From contig OZ220687.1 in assembly GCA_965116465.1 (NCBI GenBank), forward strand, positions 3,224,001-3,288,000: DNA of 64,000 bases, written 5' to 3'. The notes under the pieces were generated by a model that had not been told where the DNA came from, searched no databases, and worked only from the letters and a program-made list of their open reading frames with translations. Numbering within the stretch: the stretch's first letter is position 1; each line of letters begins with the position of its first letter. This document shows positions 53,096 through 60,794 of the stretch, in pieces. Source of the stretch: VXNF01 sp965116465. Its GTDB lineage: Bacteria > Actinomycetota > Acidimicrobiia > Acidimicrobiales > CATQHL01. A program made the translations under genes and the position numbers.

Positions 53096-54000
53096 CCAAG
53101 CACCACGTCTTCGGCAACGACTTCCTCGTGCGCCTCGAGCCCGACGACGGCCCGTGCCCGGCCGGCTGGGTGCGGGGCATCTGCGACCGCACCGGCGGGA
53201 TCGGCGCCGACGGGATCATGTGGGCACGGGTAACCGGCCGCTCCGGCGAGGCGGCGAGCCTGGGTCCCGGCCCACGGCACGAACCGCTGCACGCCGAGAT
53301 GCGGCTCTACAACGCCGACGGCAGCGAGGCCGAGGTGAGCGGCAACGGACTGGCCTGCCTTGCTCAGGCCATGACGTTGCGCGCCGGGCGCGACGAGGCG
53401 GAAGCGATCATCGCCACGGCGGCAGGCGCCCGCACGGTCGCCATCGGGAACACGCGCTTTGCCGACGCCGACGACGCCGGGGGCGGATTCGGCCGCATCC
53501 GCAGCCGGGCCGGCATCGATCTGGGGCAGGCCAACGAGGACGCCCAGCAGACCCGTCGTGCCAAGGCGGCGCTGGCGGAGCTGGCGCCGGAATACGGTCG
53601 CGCCGGTTGGGTATCAGTCGGCAACCCGCACGTGGTGGCCTTGCTGGAGGACGCCGCGGCCCTCGATGCGCTGCCGCTGGAGGCCACCGGCGCTGCGCTG
53701 CAGGACCGGTTCGAGCCGGTGAACTTCGAGGCGGTGGCCGTCGCCGACAGCTCGCACGTGCTCATGCGGGTCTTCGAACGCGGCGTGGGCATCACCTCCG
53801 CCTGTGGCAGCGGTGCGGCCGCGGTGGCGTGGCAACTGCACCGCTGGGGACTCGTCGAGCAGACGGTGCAGGTGGAGATGCCCGGCGGGGCGGCCGAAGT
53901 GAGCGTCGGCAGCGGCGTGGAGCTGCGGGTCCCGGTGATCTACGTGGCCGACGTCGAGGCTCCCGAGCCGGCGTCGCCGACCAGCGGGGGCACTTCGTGA
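53085..54000 (+). CDS. dapF: Diaminopimelate epimerase, first catalytic Cys replaced by Ser
   Basis: DapF converts LL- to meso-diaminopimelate for peptidoglycan and lysine. The chain of about 304 residues has KHHVFGNDFLVRLEP, NADGSEAEVSGNGLACLA, VSVGNPHVVALL and ERGVGITSACGSGAAAVA. The second catalytic Cys (SACGSG) is present. In characterised enzymes the first is in MCGNG, but here the position is Ser (VSGNG). Overlap with miaA is 11 bp; the stop overlaps hflX as GTGA. The Cys-to-Ser change may be lineage-specific or lower activity. Confidence 0.9.
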
Positions 54001-55364
54001 CCGATCCGGCCCACGACCGGCGCGCCGGCAGCCACCGGGGGGCCTTCGGCGAGTTCGGCGGTGAGGCCGGCGGCTTCATCGACCGGGCGTTCCGCGAGCA
54101 GATCGTGCTGGTCGGCGTGGCCACACCGGTCCTGTCGATGCGCGCCGTGGAGGAGTCGCTGGAAGAGTTGGCCCGGCTCGTCGACACCGCAGGGGCCGAT
54201 CCGGTGCATCGCGTCATCCAGCGCCGCGACCGCATCGACCCCGCCACCTACGTGGGGCGCGGCAAGGCGCAGGAGATCCGCGACATCGCCGAGCAGTACG
54301 ACGCCGACACGGTCGTGTTCGACGACGAGCTGAGTGCGGCGCAGCAGTACAACCTGGAAGGGATCCTCGGGCGCACGGCCATCGACCGCACCACGGTCAT
54401 CCTGGACATCTTCGCCCAGAACGCCTCCAGCACCGAGGGCAAGGTTCAGGTGGAGCTGGCCCAGCTGCGTTACCGGCTGCCGCGCCTGCGCGGCTCGGGC
54501 TACCGGCTCAGCCAGCAGGCCGGCGGCATCGGCACCCGCGGGCCCGGCGAGACCCAGCTCGAAGTGGACAGACGCCGGCTGCTGCGCCGCATCAACACCC
54601 TCGAGAGCAAGCTGCGGGGCATCCGCCGCCATCGTGGCGTGCAGGCCCGGCGCCGCCAGCGCTCGGCGCAGTCCACCGTTGCCATCGTGGGGTACACCAA
54701 CGCCGGCAAGTCCAGCCTGCTGAACGCCCTCTGCGACTCCGAGGCCCACGTCGAGGATCGGCTGTTCGCCACGCTGGACGCCCTCACCCGGCGCCTGGAT
54801 CTGCCCGGTGGCGAGACCGTGCTGCTGGTGGACACGGTGGGGTTCGTGCGCAAGCTGCCGCACGAGTTCGTGGAGGCGTTCATGAGCACGCTCGAGGTGG
54901 CCGTCGACGCCGATCTCCTGCTGCACGTCGTCGACGCTTCGGCCGCCGACTGCGATAGCCAGCTGGAGGCCGTGCGGGAGGTGCTCGACGTCATCGGCGC
55001 GGCGAAGGTTCCCGAGTTGCTGGTCTTCAACAAGCTGGACGCCGCCGACGGCGTGGAGCATCTGCTGGCCGCCCATCCGGGCAGCGTGGCGGTGTCGGCG
55101 CTCACCGGCGCCGGGCTGGAGCATCTCAACGCGGTGATCGGCGACCGGCTGCGGGCCGCAGCCGCCACGGCGGAGTTCGTGGTGCCGTTCTCCCGGGGCG
55201 AGGTGATGGCCGGCCTGCACCGCTCCTCCCAGGTGCTCTCCGAGACTGCCACCGGCGAGGGAATGCACTACCTCGTGCGCATCGACGACGCCTCCGCCGC
55301 CCGCTTCGCCGACTTCCGGCGTCCGGGCAACGGCAACGACGCGGCTGGCGGGGGAGACTGCTGA
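53997..55364 (+). CDS. hflX: GTPase HflX
   Basis: This 455-residue ribosome-associated GTPase rescues stalled or hibernating ribosomes. The N-terminal HflX domain shows DRIDPATYVGRGKAQEIRDI and the GSGYRLSQQAGGIGTRGPGE block. The G domain has G1 in VGYTNAGKSSLLN, G3 in LVDTVGFVRKLPHEFVEAF and G4 in VFNKLDAAD. GTG 53997 overlaps the dapF stop. It is the last gene of the miaB-miaA-dapF-hflX run. Confidence 0.94.
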   Translation: MTDPAHDRRAGSHRGAFGEFGGEAGGFIDRAFREQIVLVGVATPVLSMRAVEESLEELARLVDTAGADPVHRVIQRRDRIDPATYVGRGKAQEIRDIAEQYDADTVVFDDELSAAQQYNLEGILGRTAIDRTTVILDIFAQNASSTEGKVQVELAQLRYRLPRLRGSGYRLSQQAGGIGTRGPGETQLEVDRRRLLRRINTLESKLRGIRRHRGVQARRRQRSAQSTVAIVGYTNAGKSSLLNALCDSEAHVEDRLFATLDALTRRLDLPGGETVLLVDTVGFVRKLPHEFVEAFMSTLEVAVDADLLLHVVDASAADCDSQLEAVREVLDVIGAAKVPELLVFNKLDAADGVEHLLAAHPGSVAVSALTGAGLEHLNAVIGDRLRAAAATAEFVVPFSRGEVMAGLHRSSQVLSETATGEGMHYLVRIDDASAARFADFRRPGNGNDAAGGGDC

Positions 55365-55387
55365 GTCGTGCTGAGAATGGGCCAGAT

Positions 55388-55414
55388 CGTCATTCCGGCG
55401 GAGGCCGGAATCCG
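55388..55414. repeat. Dispersed ATTCC-type inverted repeat, copy 2
   Basis: ATTCCGGC (55392-55399) and GCCGGAAT (55404-55411) form a perfect 8-bp inverted repeat around a GGAG loop, preceded by CGTC. The flanks match the copy at 41796-41824. It lies in the gap between hflX and dapC and could be a small REP or MITE-like element. Confidence 0.6.
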
Positions 55415-55503
55415 TCTGCCGGCCACATGACCGGCGCTGCCCGCGGACGGCGGGTCGAGAACCTGCGCGTGACAGTTGTCCGACGGAGTATGGAGGCCGG
55501 GCG

Positions 55504-56658
55504 ATGAGCGCGCCCCAGGTCCTGGAGCCCTACCCCTACGACCGCTTGAAGGGCCTGCGGACCGTGGCCGACCGCCACGCCGGGGGCTGCGTGGACCTCT
55601 CGATCGGCGACCCCTGCGACCCGCCGCCGCCGGCAGCGACCGCGGCACTGGGCGGATCAGGCGCCGAACGCTCCTATCCCAACTCGGTCGGCTCCCCCGA
55701 GTTCCGGGCGGCCGCCTCGGGATGGCTGGCGAGGCGCTTCGGCGTGCAGGTGGCACCCGAGCAGGTTGCGGCGTGCGTCGGCACCAAGGAACTGGTGGCC
55801 TCGTTGCCGCGCCTGTTGCAACTCCGTGGCCACGAGGGGGACACCGTCCTGTACCCGGCGGTTGCGTACCCCACCTACGCGATGGGCGCCCGGCTGGCAG
55901 GGCTGCGCGCGGTGCCCGTCCCGCTGGATCCCCGCGGGAGACTCGATTTGGGTTCGGTCGATCCCGCTGACGCCGAGCGGTCGCTCTGCCTGTGGGTCAA
56001 CTCGCCCGCCAACCCCACCGGCGCGGTCGCTGATCTGGGAGAAGTCGCCGCCTGGGGACGCTCGCACGGCGTTCTGGTGTGCAGCGACGAGTGCTACGTG
56101 GAGTTCGTCTGGGAGCGCACCCGGCCGGCCGCGGCGGGTCCGCCCCTGGAGGGACACACGATCCTGTCGACCGGTCCCGGGGGCGTGCTGGCCCTCCACT
56201 CGCTCTCGAAGCGCTCCAACCTGGCCGGCCTGCGCGCCGGCTTCTACACCGGCGACGCCGAGCTGGTGGACTTCCTGGTCCAGGCGCGCCGGCACCTGGG
56301 ATTCATGGTCCCCGGGCCCGTGCAGGCCGCGGCAGCCAGGGCGCTCGACGACGACGACCACGTCGAGGCGCAGAGACAGCGCTACCGGGACCGGCTGGCG
56401 TTGCTGTCGGGCCTGATCGAGGGCCTGGGCCTCCCGGCGCCCCTGCCCGAGGGCGCCTTCTACCTGTGGATCCCCGCCCCGGGCGGCGACGCCTGGGCCC
56501 TGGCGGAGCAACTAGCGACGACCGCCGGGATTCTGGTCAGCCCCGGCGAGTTCTACGGCGACGCCGGCGCCGGGCACGTGCGGGTGTCGGCCACGGCGCC
56601 CGACGAGCACCTGGCGCTGCTGGCCGACCGGCTGTCAGCGGAGCAGAGGATCTCTTGA
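55504..56658 (+). CDS. dapC: Succinyldiaminopimelate transaminase (DapC-like)
   Basis: This 384-residue class I/II PLP aminotransferase matches the DapC group: LSIGDPCDPPPPAATAAL, YPNSVGSPEFRAAASGWL, VNSPANPTGAVADL and the PLP lysine in HSLSKRSNLAGLRAGFYTG. With dapF upstream and dapD-dapE downstream it fits the succinylase lysine route, converting N-succinyl-amino-oxopimelate to succinyl-diaminopimelate. It is separated from dapD by the 4.1-kb accessory island, which starts right after its stop. Confidence 0.9.
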   Translation: MSAPQVLEPYPYDRLKGLRTVADRHAGGCVDLSIGDPCDPPPPAATAALGGSGAERSYPNSVGSPEFRAAASGWLARRFGVQVAPEQVAACVGTKELVASLPRLLQLRGHEGDTVLYPAVAYPTYAMGARLAGLRAVPVPLDPRGRLDLGSVDPADAERSLCLWVNSPANPTGAVADLGEVAAWGRSHGVLVCSDECYVEFVWERTRPAAAGPPLEGHTILSTGPGGVLALHSLSKRSNLAGLRAGFYTGDAELVDFLVQARRHLGFMVPGPVQAAAARALDDDDHVEAQRQRYRDRLALLSGLIEGLGLPAPLPEGAFYLWIPAPGGDAWALAEQLATTAGILVSPGEFYGDAGAGHVRVSATAPDEHLALLADRLSAEQRIS

Positions 56659-56745
56659 CTTGTCCGGGGGGCGCTAGTGCGATACTAACTTGCGTTACAG
56701 AGGCTGCCGTGATTGCGTGGCAGATTGGGCGAGAAGACTAGGACA
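56655..56745 (+). promoter_or_regulatory. Possible promoter of the lower-G+C gene pair
   Basis: TTGACT at 56655-56660 overlaps the dapC stop, and GATACTAACT follows at 56681; the 20-nt gap is longer than the usual 17, so the match is weak. The composition shifts here from G+C-rich to clearly AT-richer sequence. No strong Shine-Dalgarno precedes ATG 56746. Confidence 0.3.
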
Positions 56746-57195
56746 ATGGCCGAGTACGATCTAACGCAAGGCGAAGCCGACGAATTGTTGGCGATGGAGA
56801 AACATAAGGTCGACGACACCCAGTGGGATATGCCAGACTTGGGTGGCAGAGTGTCCATCCCTCTTCTCTCATCGGATCGGCGCGAGGACTTCGTACTTGA
56901 CCTCTATCGGGGGAAGATAAACCTAGGCAAAGGCAGCTATCAAAATCGCGCGCGGCAAGTTGTTACGCTCGCGCGACTCGACTTTGGGGGTTCACCTCAT
57001 CGAAATCCTGACGGTGAAGAGTTGGGTCCAAATCACCTTCATATCTTTCGGGAGGGATACGGCGACAAGTGGGCAAGACCGGTACCAGGCGAGCTATTCC
57101 CTCATCTTGATGATCCATTTGAGACGATCCAAGACTTCATGCAATTCTGCAACGTCGTCAATACGCCGAGTATTCGCGCAGGGCTGTTCACGTGA
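56746..57195 (+). CDS. DUF6978-like protein, first gene of accessory pair
   Basis: This 149-residue soluble protein resembles the DUF6978 family: ADELLAMEKHKVDDTQW near the start, DFVLDLYRGKINLGKGSYQ and FGGSPHRNPDGEELGPNHLH in the middle, and a C-terminal helix with FETIQDFMQFCNVVNTP. The conserved His and Asp residues in the LDFGGSPHRNPDG/PNHLH stretch could form a metal or nuclease site. Codon use is AT-richer than all flanking genes. Its TGA overlaps the next GTG, so the two act together. Assignment to this family is from memory and should be checked. Confidence 0.75.
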   Translation: MAEYDLTQGEADELLAMEKHKVDDTQWDMPDLGGRVSIPLLSSDRREDFVLDLYRGKINLGKGSYQNRARQVVTLARLDFGGSPHRNPDGEELGPNHLHIFREGYGDKWARPVPGELFPHLDDPFETIQDFMQFCNVVNTPSIRAGLFT

Positions 57196-57956
57196 TCTTC
57201 GAGATTCGCCAACTACTGGACGAGTACCAGACATGGCTTCGTGACAAGACACTTGTCCGGGATCTAGTTGACTGCATTGAGATTACGACGCCATACTTGG
57301 ATCGCCACAACGACTATCTTCAGATCTACGCAAAGGTAGCTGAAGACGGAATGCTACTTACCGATGACGGCTATGTGTTAGAAGATCTGGAGCAGTCGGG
57401 GTGTACTTTCGACACTTCTCGACGTCGCGCACTGCTCGGTATGACCCTGAATGGTTTCGGCGTGAAGAGAAACGGTATGGCCTTGGAGGTGAGGGCATCT
57501 CAGGCAAACTTCTCGATCCAGAAGCACAACCTTGTTCAAGCGATGCTCGCAATCAACGATCTATTCTACCTAGCGTCTCCGCGAATTGCGAGCGTATTCC
57601 TTGAGGACGTTACTGCTTGGCTAGATAAGTCGGAAGTTAGATATACTCCGAAAGTAAAGCTGACTGGCAGCAGCGGTTATGACCACGTATTCGATTTCGT
57701 CATCCCTAAGTCGCGAGAACGGCCCGAGCGTGTTCTACGGTCAATCAATCAACCTGATCGCCAATCCGCCCAAGCGATGGTGTTTTCTTGGATCGATACG
57801 AGAGAGGCGCGTCCGGCTGAATCCAGCGCGTATGCCGTCTTGAATGACACTGAACGTGCGGTACCGCAGGGCGTCGCGGAGGCAATTCAGAGCTATGGGA
57901 TTCATCCGGTATTGTGGTCGGCTCGTGACAAGGTCGTTTCACAACTGGCGGCCTGA
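57192..57956 (+). CDS. DUF1828/DUF1829 two-domain protein, second gene of accessory pair
   Basis: This 254-residue protein has DUF1828 in its first half (ITTPYLDRHNDYLQIYAKV, LTDDGYVLEDLEQSGC, MTLNGFGVKRNG) and DUF1829 in its second (TPKVKLTGSSGYDHVFDFV, IPKSRERPERVLRSINQP, VFSWIDTREARP). Both families are uncharacterised and occur in mobile or accessory DNA. The DHVFDFVIPKS stretch looks like the acidic-then-Lys core of a PD-(D/E)XK-type nuclease, but that is inference. GTG start, GTGA overlap with the first gene; AT-rich codon use suggests horizontal transfer. Confidence 0.85.
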   Translation: MIFEIRQLLDEYQTWLRDKTLVRDLVDCIEITTPYLDRHNDYLQIYAKVAEDGMLLTDDGYVLEDLEQSGCTFDTSRRRALLGMTLNGFGVKRNGMALEVRASQANFSIQKHNLVQAMLAINDLFYLASPRIASVFLEDVTAWLDKSEVRYTPKVKLTGSSGYDHVFDFVIPKSRERPERVLRSINQPDRQSAQAMVFSWIDTREARPAESSAYAVLNDTERAVPQGVAEAIQSYGIHPVLWSARDKVVSQLAA

Positions 57957-58159
57957 CGGCTCGGATCCCAAGCTAGGCGTCTTCCTCAGCCCATTGGTGT
58001 GACGCATCTCTAGGCTGAGAAGCAAAGGGGATCTTCGGACTTCAGCGGGTACTGGGTCCGCGATGCGGGGGTGGGTGCCTGCAGAATCGGGGTTGACAGA
58101 CTCCGAATCGAAGTGGAGGCCCCGGTAGTGGAGGATCCTACGCGTGTCTGTTAGTTGTT

Positions 58160-58999
58160 GGTCGGGCTGGGCGCTGTGGAGGTCGTCAGTCTCGATGAGA
58201 TCCTGTTCGGGCGCTAGGACGTCTGGCGGATCCGCCGGTGGTGCATCTCGATCGTGGACGTGCCGGAGGCCAGTTGCCCGACATCGTCGCTGGTCGCGAC
58301 GCTGAGACCCCGATCAGCTGTCCGTTGGATCAGCCTCCGTGGTGGCGCGACCGCATCGACTGGGGCGTGTTGGATCTTTCGGGGGCGTGTCGGCGGACCT
58401 TCGAGGTAGCGCTGCCCCAAGTCGGCCAGGTCGCCGATCCGGTCCACGTGATCCGCTTGGGAACGACAGGATCGACGAGGTGCGCCGACGGACCCAGAAC
58501 GACCCCCCGGGCCACCGCGGCCGCAAAGACACCCCGCTCTGGCAGGAGGGCGGCTGTTGATTCCGCCCATGATCGTTTCAGCGAGGCTGCGACCTTAGGC
58601 TCCGAGTCCTGCTCGCCGCTGGCGATCCCCGCGGCGAGGTCCGCCTGGCGTGGCGCACGAAATGAATCCTCCGGGGTCTCTATGGCATCGACTGCGCGCA
58701 GCTCGCCGGCGCCTACCTCGCCCAACTCACCGATACCGACTGCCCGCCCGAACTGCGCCGCCTGGGCCGCACTCTCAGTCGCTGGCATGCTGCGATCGTG
58801 AATTGGCGCCGCGCCCGGGTCGCCAACGGCCCCACCGAGGCGATCAACAATCTGGTCAAGCGGCCTCAAACGAGCCGGCTTCGGATTCCGCCGCTTCGCG
58901 CACTCCCGCATCCGCGCGCTGCTCTTCGCCGGCAGACCCAACTGGGCGCTCCTCTCCAGCGTCACTCCCCGCCGAAAGCCGAAGCGCCACGAAACCTGA
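58160..58999 (+). pseudogene. Decayed ISL3-family transposase
   Basis: Pieces of an ISL3 transposase can be read in order across at least five frame breaks or stops: VEVVSLDEILFGR, RRWCISIVDV, LPDIVAGRDAETP, DRIDWGVLDLSGACRRTFE, QVADPVHVIRL, DEVRRRTQND with GHRGRKDTPLW, GEVRLAWRTK, CPPELRRLGRTLSRWHAAIV, VANGPTEAINNLVK and FGFRRFAHSRIRALLFAGRP. The C-terminal catalytic-domain region is recognisable, ending at TGA 58997-58999. The 5' end is missing or unrecognisable, and no terminal inverted repeats were found, so the element is inactive. Confidence 0.8.
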
Positions 59000-59100
59000 T
59001 AGGTGTGGCTCGCAGTTTCCTGGAACCCGGCGGACGGCACATTCTGCTCGGAGCCCCGCCTAGCGCCGGCAGCGACGAGCGCTTGGCCGAGACGGGGCAA

Positions 59101-60006
59101 CTAGCGGTGTGAGGTCTCGAACCGTTCGAGGAACTCGGGGATGGCCTCGTAGGCGACTTGCACGCCTGCCTGCTCGCCCTTGGCGGCGATCAGGTCGCAC
59201 AGGCGGGCGCCGTCTATCAACTCCACAGTGGGGGTTGCCTCTTGGGATGCTGCTTGTGCCCCGCTCGTGAATGAGCCGAGAGTGACCAGCACGGCCCGCT
59301 CTGCTCCCCTGGCTTGTGCGTCGCGCTGAAATAGCGCGACGACGTCTCGGCCCACTGACTTGGCCGGGTCATAGCGTTTGGCCTGCACAGCGACTGTTAC
59401 CGACAACAACTCACCAACGGGGGCGGTACCGATGCCGTCCACCCCACCGTCGCCAACGCCGCCCACGTGTCTGATTTCCATGCCGTGAACCCGGAGCAGG
59501 TGTAGCACATACCGTTCAAACGCCACCGGCGACATCCCATACAGCTGTGCCAACAGCGGCCCCTGCCAGTCTTCGCCCTCTACTGGAGCCCCATCGTCAG
59601 GCTCGTCGCTGTCGCTCCTTGAACCGGCAGAGCCCTTCTTCGGCGTGAATGTTCTCTGCGCGAGCCGCCACGCCTCATCAACCGGACCCTTCGCCTCAGA
59701 ATCGGATAGGGCAGCTATGCGAGCGCCCTCGTCGGTGACCAGGTACAGCGCCCGCCTCGGGGAGTCCAACAGTCCGCCCCGCTTGCAGTACTGCATCGCC
59801 CAAGCGATGCGGTTGATGATCTTCAACTCGCCCGAGTCGTACGCGACTTCCTCCCAACGGCCATCGGGGTCAATCGCGGCTTGCACATCGTCATAGAGCT
59901 GGCGCGTAGAGGCCGAACCCCCAAGACGCACGATCGCCCGCAGGACAGGCAGCATCAGCGTCCGATACGGCGGCGGCAGCCCTAGATCGTCACCAGCCAC
60001 CGCCAT
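59101..60006 (-). CDS. Mrr-like restriction endonuclease
   Basis: This 301-residue protein has an N-terminal winged-helix (Mrr_N-like) domain to about residue 110, a charged linker, and a C-terminal Mrr catalytic domain: MSPVAFERYVLHLLRVHGM, VGGVGDGGVDGIG, VTVAVQAKRY (the Lys of the PD-(D/E)XK core) and VLVTLGSFTSGAQAASQ. Mrr-type enzymes cut DNA bearing foreign methylation. No modification methylase is adjacent, which fits a type IV enzyme. It is part of the accessory island and its key residues are intact. Confidence 0.88.
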   Translation of the reverse strand: MAVAGDDLGLPPPYRTLMLPVLRAIVRLGGSASTRQLYDDVQAAIDPDGRWEEVAYDSGELKIINRIAWAMQYCKRGGLLDSPRRALYLVTDEGARIAALSDSEAKGPVDEAWRLAQRTFTPKKGSAGSRSDSDEPDDGAPVEGEDWQGPLLAQLYGMSPVAFERYVLHLLRVHGMEIRHVGGVGDGGVDGIGTAPVGELLSVTVAVQAKRYDPAKSVGRDVVALFQRDAQARGAERAVLVTLGSFTSGAQAASQEATPTVELIDGARLCDLIAAKGEQAGVQVAYEAIPEFLERFETSHR

Positions 60007-60120
60007 GGTCTACTCCAGCCTGTCTTCCACGGCCAGCCCCAGCCCGCGCCGCCTCGGAGATCATGCATACCGCACGGCGCGGTGGTGGCGTCGGAACTTC
60101 GGTCGGTGATCCTAGGTCGT

Positions 60121-60345
60121 CTAGGCGGCCGGGGTTGATGCGACTTCGACCACGGCGGCGGTGCTCCGAGGTTCGGGGACCGGCTCGCCGTGCTCGCGCA
60201 GGCTCGCGACGTGGAGGCCGATGGCCTCGCGGATCTCTGCCATCAGGCCCTCGCGGCTGTCAGCAGTGGCCACGCAGCCGGGGAGATCGGGTACCCAGGC
60301 GGCATAGTTCTGCGGTGCCCGCTCGATAACAACGGTGTACTCCAC
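60121..60345 (-). CDS. hicB: HicB family antitoxin
   Basis: This 74-residue protein has the HicB-type degraded RNase-H fold: YTVVIERAPQNYAAWVPDLP, GCVATADSREGLMAEIREAI. The DLPGCVATA motif is diagnostic. It lacks a clear C-terminal DNA-binding domain, so it would be the short form. It is paired with hicA 9 bp upstream. HicB blocks the HicA active site. Confidence 0.9.
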   Translation of the reverse strand: MEYTVVIERAPQNYAAWVPDLPGCVATADSREGLMAEIREAIGLHVASLREHGEPVPEPRSTAAVVEVASTPAA

Positions 60346-60354
60346 AGCTACTTG

Positions 60355-60546
60355 CTACTCCTCCAACCCGGACTGTCTCATGATACTTGCCCAGGTACCG
60401 GGCGGTAGATCATTGCTCGGCTTGCCCGCGATGGTGACGGTGCCCGGCTTATGAGGGTGGCGGTACTGTCGGTGGCTGCCCCGTGTTCGCACCAACTGCC
60501 ATCCGTCGCGCTCCAACAGGCGCACCGCCTCCCGGACCTTCGGCAT
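60355..60546 (-). CDS. hicA: HicA family mRNA interferase toxin
   Basis: This 63-residue double-stranded-RNA-binding-fold toxin shows LLERDGWQLVRTRGSHRQYR with the catalytic His in GSH, then HPHKPGTVTIAGKPSNDLPP. HicA cuts mRNAs unless bound by HicB. It follows a 57-codon ORF by 4 bp and precedes hicB, so the three may be one operon. Confidence 0.9.
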   Translation of the reverse strand: MPKVREAVRLLERDGWQLVRTRGSHRQYRHPHKPGTVTIAGKPSNDLPPGTWASIMRQSGLEE

Positions 60547-60550
60547 AGTC

Positions 60551-60724
60551 CTACTCCTGCAGGTTCGAAGCCGGGCGTTCGGTCACCGGTGGTTCGGTCC
60601 ACCGGCCATCAGCCGCACCCAGCGCGCGGAGGTTCTCGTCGATGGCTGCGTCGAGGAGGGTGGCGTCGGCCCCGTCCCAAAGTTCGGCCACGTAGCCGGT
60701 GGTGGCGCGGTCCGTCGTAGTCAT
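60551..60724 (-). CDS. 57-residue ORF upstream of hicA, unrecognised
   Basis: ATG 60724 opens a 57-residue frame that ends TAG at 60551-60553, 4 bp before the hicA ATG. The product reads MTTTDRATTGYVAELWDGAD at the start and NLRALGAADGRWTEPPVTER near the end. It is acidic, soluble and helical in outline, and no family was recognised. The tight spacing suggests translational coupling with hicA. It could be a third component, a regulator, or an unrelated small protein. Confidence 0.6.
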   Translation of the reverse strand: MTTTDRATTGYVAELWDGADATLLDAAIDENLRALGAADGRWTEPPVTERPASNLQE

Positions 60725-60762
60725 CGACGCGTCCGCTTCAGGCCGGTGCCCGCTCTGCCACC

Positions 60763-60792
60763 AGCGCAGGCTAGCCCCCGGTAGCCTGCGCT
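60763..60792. promoter_or_regulatory. Perfect 11-bp inverted repeat just before dapD
   Basis: AGCGCAGGCTA (60763-60773) and TAGCCTGCGCT (60782-60792) are perfect complements around an 8-nt loop. The right arm ends 2 nt before the dapD ATG, and the left arm is 39 bp from the start of the divergent 57-residue ORF. As DNA it could be an operator shared by dapD and the hic operon; as RNA it would form a stem right at the dapD start, where no Shine-Dalgarno is visible. Confidence 0.65.
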
Positions 60793-60794
60793 GA

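Noticed and set aside
58330..59100. 256-codon antisense ORF over the transposase remnant
   Set aside because: It is opposite recognisable ISL3 fragments and has no family resemblance of its own.
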